Shown piece by piece: positions 61,647-64,000 of a stretch of DNA of 64,000 nt. The DNA is from Phocaeicola salanitronis DSM 18170. GTDB lineage: Bacteria; Bacteroidota; Bacteroidia; Bacteroidales; Bacteroidaceae. The number at the start of each line of letters is the position of its first letter. Positions within the stretch are counted from its first letter, which is position 1. The stretch covers positions 1,860,001-1,924,000 of the forward strand of contig NC_015164.1 in assembly GCF_000190575.1 (NCBI RefSeq), given 5' to 3'. The notes beneath the pieces were generated by a model. That model was not told where the DNA came from, did not search any database, and saw only the letters and a list, made by a program, of their open reading frames with translations. A program made the translations under genes and the position numbers.

Positions 61647-62498
61647 TCAAGTGAACCGGATGTGTTTTTCCGCATGATACGAGGAGCGGACCAGCGGACC
61701 GCTCTCTACGGTAGAGAATCCTTTTTCTTCGCCTATCTCTTTATACTTCTGGAATTGCCCGGGAGTGATGTATGCCGCTACGGGATAATGCTTCCGGCTT
61801 GGCTGGAGATATTGCCCGATAGTCAGAATCTTGCATCCGCATGCAAGCAGGTCATCCATCGTCTGTTCTACTTCTTCCGGTGTCTCTCCTAAACCGACCA
61901 TTATGCCCGACTTTGCCGTAATTCCGCTTTCGGCTATCATCCGTATCACTTGCAGGCTCCGTTCGTATGTAGCTACACTCCGCACCAGCGGGGTGATGCG
62001 CCTTACGGTTTCCAGATTGTGTGAAATGATATCGGGATACGCATGGATGACAAGCCGGATAAGTTCGGCACGCCCCTGAAAATCCGGAATAAGTGTTTCA
62101 AGGGTGGTATCAGGGTTCATTTCCTTAATGCACCGGATGGTCTCTGCCCAATGCGCGGCTCCCAAGTCGGGCAAATCGTCTCTGTCTACCGAGGTTATGA
62201 CTGCATGGTCCAGCTTCATCAGACGGATAGACTCCGCTACGTGCAGGGGTTCTTCCGGGTCGAGCGGAAGCGGCTTTCCGCTTTGGGTATTGCAGAACTT
62301 GCACGAACGGGTACAGATGGCTCCGCCAATCATGAAGGTAGCAGTTCCTTTTCCCCAACATTCACCCAGATTCGGGCAGCGCCCGCTGGAGCAAATGGTG
62401 TGCAGCTTGTGTGTATCTACGATGCGTTTGGTATCGGCATAACGGGCATTGGCACCGATTTGTATCTTGAGCCATTCAGGCTTTCTTACGTGTTCCAT
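61647..62498 (-). CDS. lipA: lipoyl synthase
   Basis: The product has 283 residues from the ATG at 62498 (MEHVRKPEWLK); a longer frame to 62567 runs into the palindromic repeat and is rejected. The auxiliary cluster motif is C36-x4-C41-x5-C47 in CSSGRCPNLGEC and the radical SAM motif is C62-x3-C66-x2-C69 in CTRSCKFC. The C-terminus GPLVRSSYHAEKH supplies the conserved Ser ligand. LipA inserts two sulfurs into protein-bound octanoyl groups. Its lipB partner is not in the window. Confidence 0.96.
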   Translation of the reverse strand: MEHVRKPEWLKIQIGANARYADTKRIVDTHKLHTICSSGRCPNLGECWGKGTATFMIGGAICTRSCKFCNTQSGKPLPLDPEEPLHVAESIRLMKLDHAVITSVDRDDLPDLGAAHWAETIRCIKEMNPDTTLETLIPDFQGRAELIRLVIHAYPDIISHNLETVRRITPLVRSVATYERSLQVIRMIAESGITAKSGIMVGLGETPEEVEQTMDDLLACGCKILTIGQYLQPSRKHYPVAAYITPGQFQKYKEIGEEKGFSTVESGPLVRSSYHAEKHIRFT

Positions 62499-62510
62499 GG
62501 TATATGTTAT

Positions 62511-62605
62511 TTCACCACAGATTACACAGATTAAAAAATATTTTTCTCTGTATTCTCTCTGTGGCAAGTTCTTAATCCTTTTTTATCTGTGTAATCTGTG
62601 GTGAA
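62511..62605. repeat. TTCACCACAGATTACACAGA-type palindromic element
   Basis: Bases 62511-62530 and 62586-62605 are perfect 20-bp reverse complements around a 55-base centre containing CTCTGT words. It separates the DPP IV stop (62613) from the lipA start. Confidence 0.9.
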
Positions 62606-62612
62606 AATCACA

Positions 62613-64000
62613 TTACAGGTTTTCAATAAAGAAATTCGCTACGCGGTTCATCAGGTGTGTCCGGGTGTTTCCTCCTGATATGCCGTGGTTGCGGTTGGTA
62701 TAGATTTGCATATCAAACTGGATGCCCGCCTGTACCAGCGCCTCGCTGTATTCGGCACAATTCTGATAATGCACGTTATCGTCTGCCGTACCGTGTATCA
62801 GAAGCAAGTTTCCGTGAAGCTTCGGTGCCCGGAGAATGGCAGAACCGGCACGGTATCCGTCGCCGTTCTCTTTCGGAGTGCGCATAAAGCGTTCGGTATA
62901 TACCGTATCGTAAAAATGCCAGTCGCTGGGAGCGGCTATTGCCACACCAGCCTTGAAGACCTGCGTACCTTCGCTCATTGACATCAATGTCGTATATCCT
63001 CCGTAGCTCCAGCCCCAGATTCCGATACGGTTGGCGTCTACATAAGGCAAGGTGCCGAGATAGCGTGCCGTCTCTACTTGGTCGTGCGATTCCTTTACAC
63101 CGAGGAAAAGATACGTGCATTTCTCGAATGCAGCCCCTCGTCCGCCTGTACCGCGTCCGTCCACGCATACGCTGATGTAACCGTGGTCTGCCATGTAGGC
63201 TTCGAACATGCCTCCGTCGCTAAAGCTTCCGATGCCCCATTCGTCTAACACCTGTTGCGAGCCGGGACCGCTGTACTGGTGCATGATGACCGGATACTTC
63301 TTGTTCGGGTCGAAGCCGGCAGGTTTCATCATCCAGCCGTTCAGCTCTACGCCTTCCGTAGTGCGGAAGGTGAAGAATTCTTTCTGAGGCATATTCAGGG
63401 TGGCGAGCTGCCCCTTCAGCTTGCCATTATCAAGCAAGGTGGTCAGTTCCCGTCCCCGGTTGTCATTGATTGTGATGAGGGTCGGAGTGTCTTTGCTGGA
63501 GTATTTATTGATGTAATAAGTCAAGTTTGTATTGAAAATAGCGGTATTGGTCCCCGTCCGCGTGGAAAGCTTCGTTTTCTTTCCTTTGCGGTCTATTTTG
63601 TAAACGGCACTCCGGAGCGGGCTTTCCTCGTTGCTGGTGTAATAGAACACATCGTTCTTCTGATCCCAGCCCAAGAAATCTTTTACTTCAAACTCGCCTT
63701 TGGTCACCTGGCGCACCAGGTTTCCGCCGATTGTATATAAATAGAGGTGATTGTATCCGTCGCGCTCACTCATCAGCACGATGTTTTCGGGATAGAAACG
63801 GATGTTGCTGTATGCCTGTTCCTTAACGTACTGTTCCGATTCGTCGCGGATGATGCTCTTGCAGATGGCGCTCCGCGGGTTTGCCATGTACACGTTGAAC
63901 CGGTTCTGGTGGCGGTTCAAGGTCATAATGGCAAGTTTCTCAGGGTCTGACGTGAATTTGATGCGGGGAATATAACCGTCCGCATCAAGCGGAAGATCCA
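62613..64000 (-). CDS. dipeptidyl peptidase IV (S9 family), 5' end outside window
   Basis: The frame is open through base 64000 (DADGYIPRIKFTSDPEKLAIM at the window edge), so the true start lies beyond the right end; about 462 residues are visible. The propeller region ends near FNTNLTYYINKYSSKDTPT. The alpha/beta-hydrolase domain carries GIWGWSYGGYTTLMSM with the catalytic Ser, LLIHGTADDNVHYQN with the catalytic Asp, and NRNHGISGGNTRTHL with the catalytic His. YSGPGSQQVLDEWG is also typical. These periplasmic enzymes release Xaa-Pro dipeptides from peptides. All three catalytic residues are intact. Confidence 0.93.
   Translation of the reverse strand, partial: DLPLDADGYIPRIKFTSDPEKLAIMTLNRHQNRFNVYMANPRSAICKSIIRDESEQYVKEQAYSNIRFYPENIVLMSERDGYNHLYLYTIGGNLVRQVTKGEFEVKDFLGWDQKNDVFYYTSNEESPLRSAVYKIDRKGKKTKLSTRTGTNTAIFNTNLTYYINKYSSKDTPTLITINDNRGRELTTLLDNGKLKGQLATLNMPQKEFFTFRTTEGVELNGWMMKPAGFDPNKKYPVIMHQYSGPGSQQVLDEWGIGSFSDGGMFEAYMADHGYISVCVDGRGTGGRGAAFEKCTYLFLGVKESHDQVETARYLGTLPYVDANRIGIWGWSYGGYTTLMSMSEGTQVFKAGVAIAAPSDWHFYDTVYTERFMRTPKENGDGYRAGSAILRAPKLHGNLLLIHGTADDNVHYQNCAEYSEALVQAGIQFDMQIYTNRNHGISGGNTRTHLMNRVANFFIENL

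Noticed and set aside
62613..63926. Complete 437-residue peptidase starting at 63926
   Set aside because: The frame continues in the same family sequence to the window edge, so the ATG there is internal to a longer dipeptidyl peptidase.

Overview
The window reads as a chromosomal segment of a gut-type Bacteroidales bacterium, most likely Bacteroides or Phocaeicola. Supporting signs are many promoters with the Bacteroidetes -7 element TAnnTTTG, lipoproteins with short acidic stretches after the lipobox Cys, fimbrillin-like, DUF5686, DUF4861 and PCMD-type proteins, a malic enzyme fused to a phosphotransacetylase domain, two small hexameric glutamate dehydrogenases, and secreted carbohydrate-active enzymes. 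No rRNA or tRNA gene, prophage, transposase or CRISPR array was seen. Two genes run off the window: an S41 protease at the left edge and a dipeptidyl peptidase IV at the right edge.

Layout. 1-5.3 kb: S41 protease lipoprotein, a membrane-anchored coiled-coil protein, a large fimbrillin-like lipoprotein and a first glutamate dehydrogenase, all on the minus strand. 5.5-13 kb: a 992-residue PEP/pyruvate-binding-fold protein with receiver-like N-terminal domains, a Crp/Fnr regulator, a DUF5686 outer-membrane protein and a family 2 glycosyltransferase. 13-21.3 kb: a second fimbrillin-like lipoprotein, aminoacyl-histidine dipeptidase, a flippase-like membrane protein, KsgA, MgtE and a DUF349 repeat protein. 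21.3-32.9 kb (accessory): two secreted esterases, an outer-membrane barrel protein divergent from a histidine kinase/response regulator pair with a 5 x 41 bp tandem array between them, an AAA/PD-(D/E)XK protein, a Nudix hydrolase, and a radical SAM/SPASM enzyme paired with a small lipoprotein. 32.9-43.7 kb: an MBOAT plus two SGNH proteins (an acylation cassette), a divergent LpxA-like acyltransferase and a three-gene RND efflux operon. 44-50.3 kb: malic enzyme-PTA, a small membrane protein, the second glutamate dehydrogenase, a PCMD lipoprotein and an outer-membrane beta-barrel. 50.5-53.6 kb: a lone HpaII-like restriction endonuclease and a cytoplasmic GH13 enzyme. 53.8-58.6 kb: GH43, DUF4861 and GH28 pectin-type genes. 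58.9-64 kb: FabI, GldB-like lipoprotein, RsmI-like methyltransferase, LipA and DPP IV.

Genes that probably work together are the radical SAM enzyme with its lipoprotein (the best candidate for uncharacterised biology), the MBOAT/SGNH/SGNH cassette, the efflux trio, and the kinase/regulator with the divergent outer-membrane protein. Intergenic spaces are unusually rich in perfect inverted repeats of 15-22 bp and short tandem arrays, several of which belong to recurring families.
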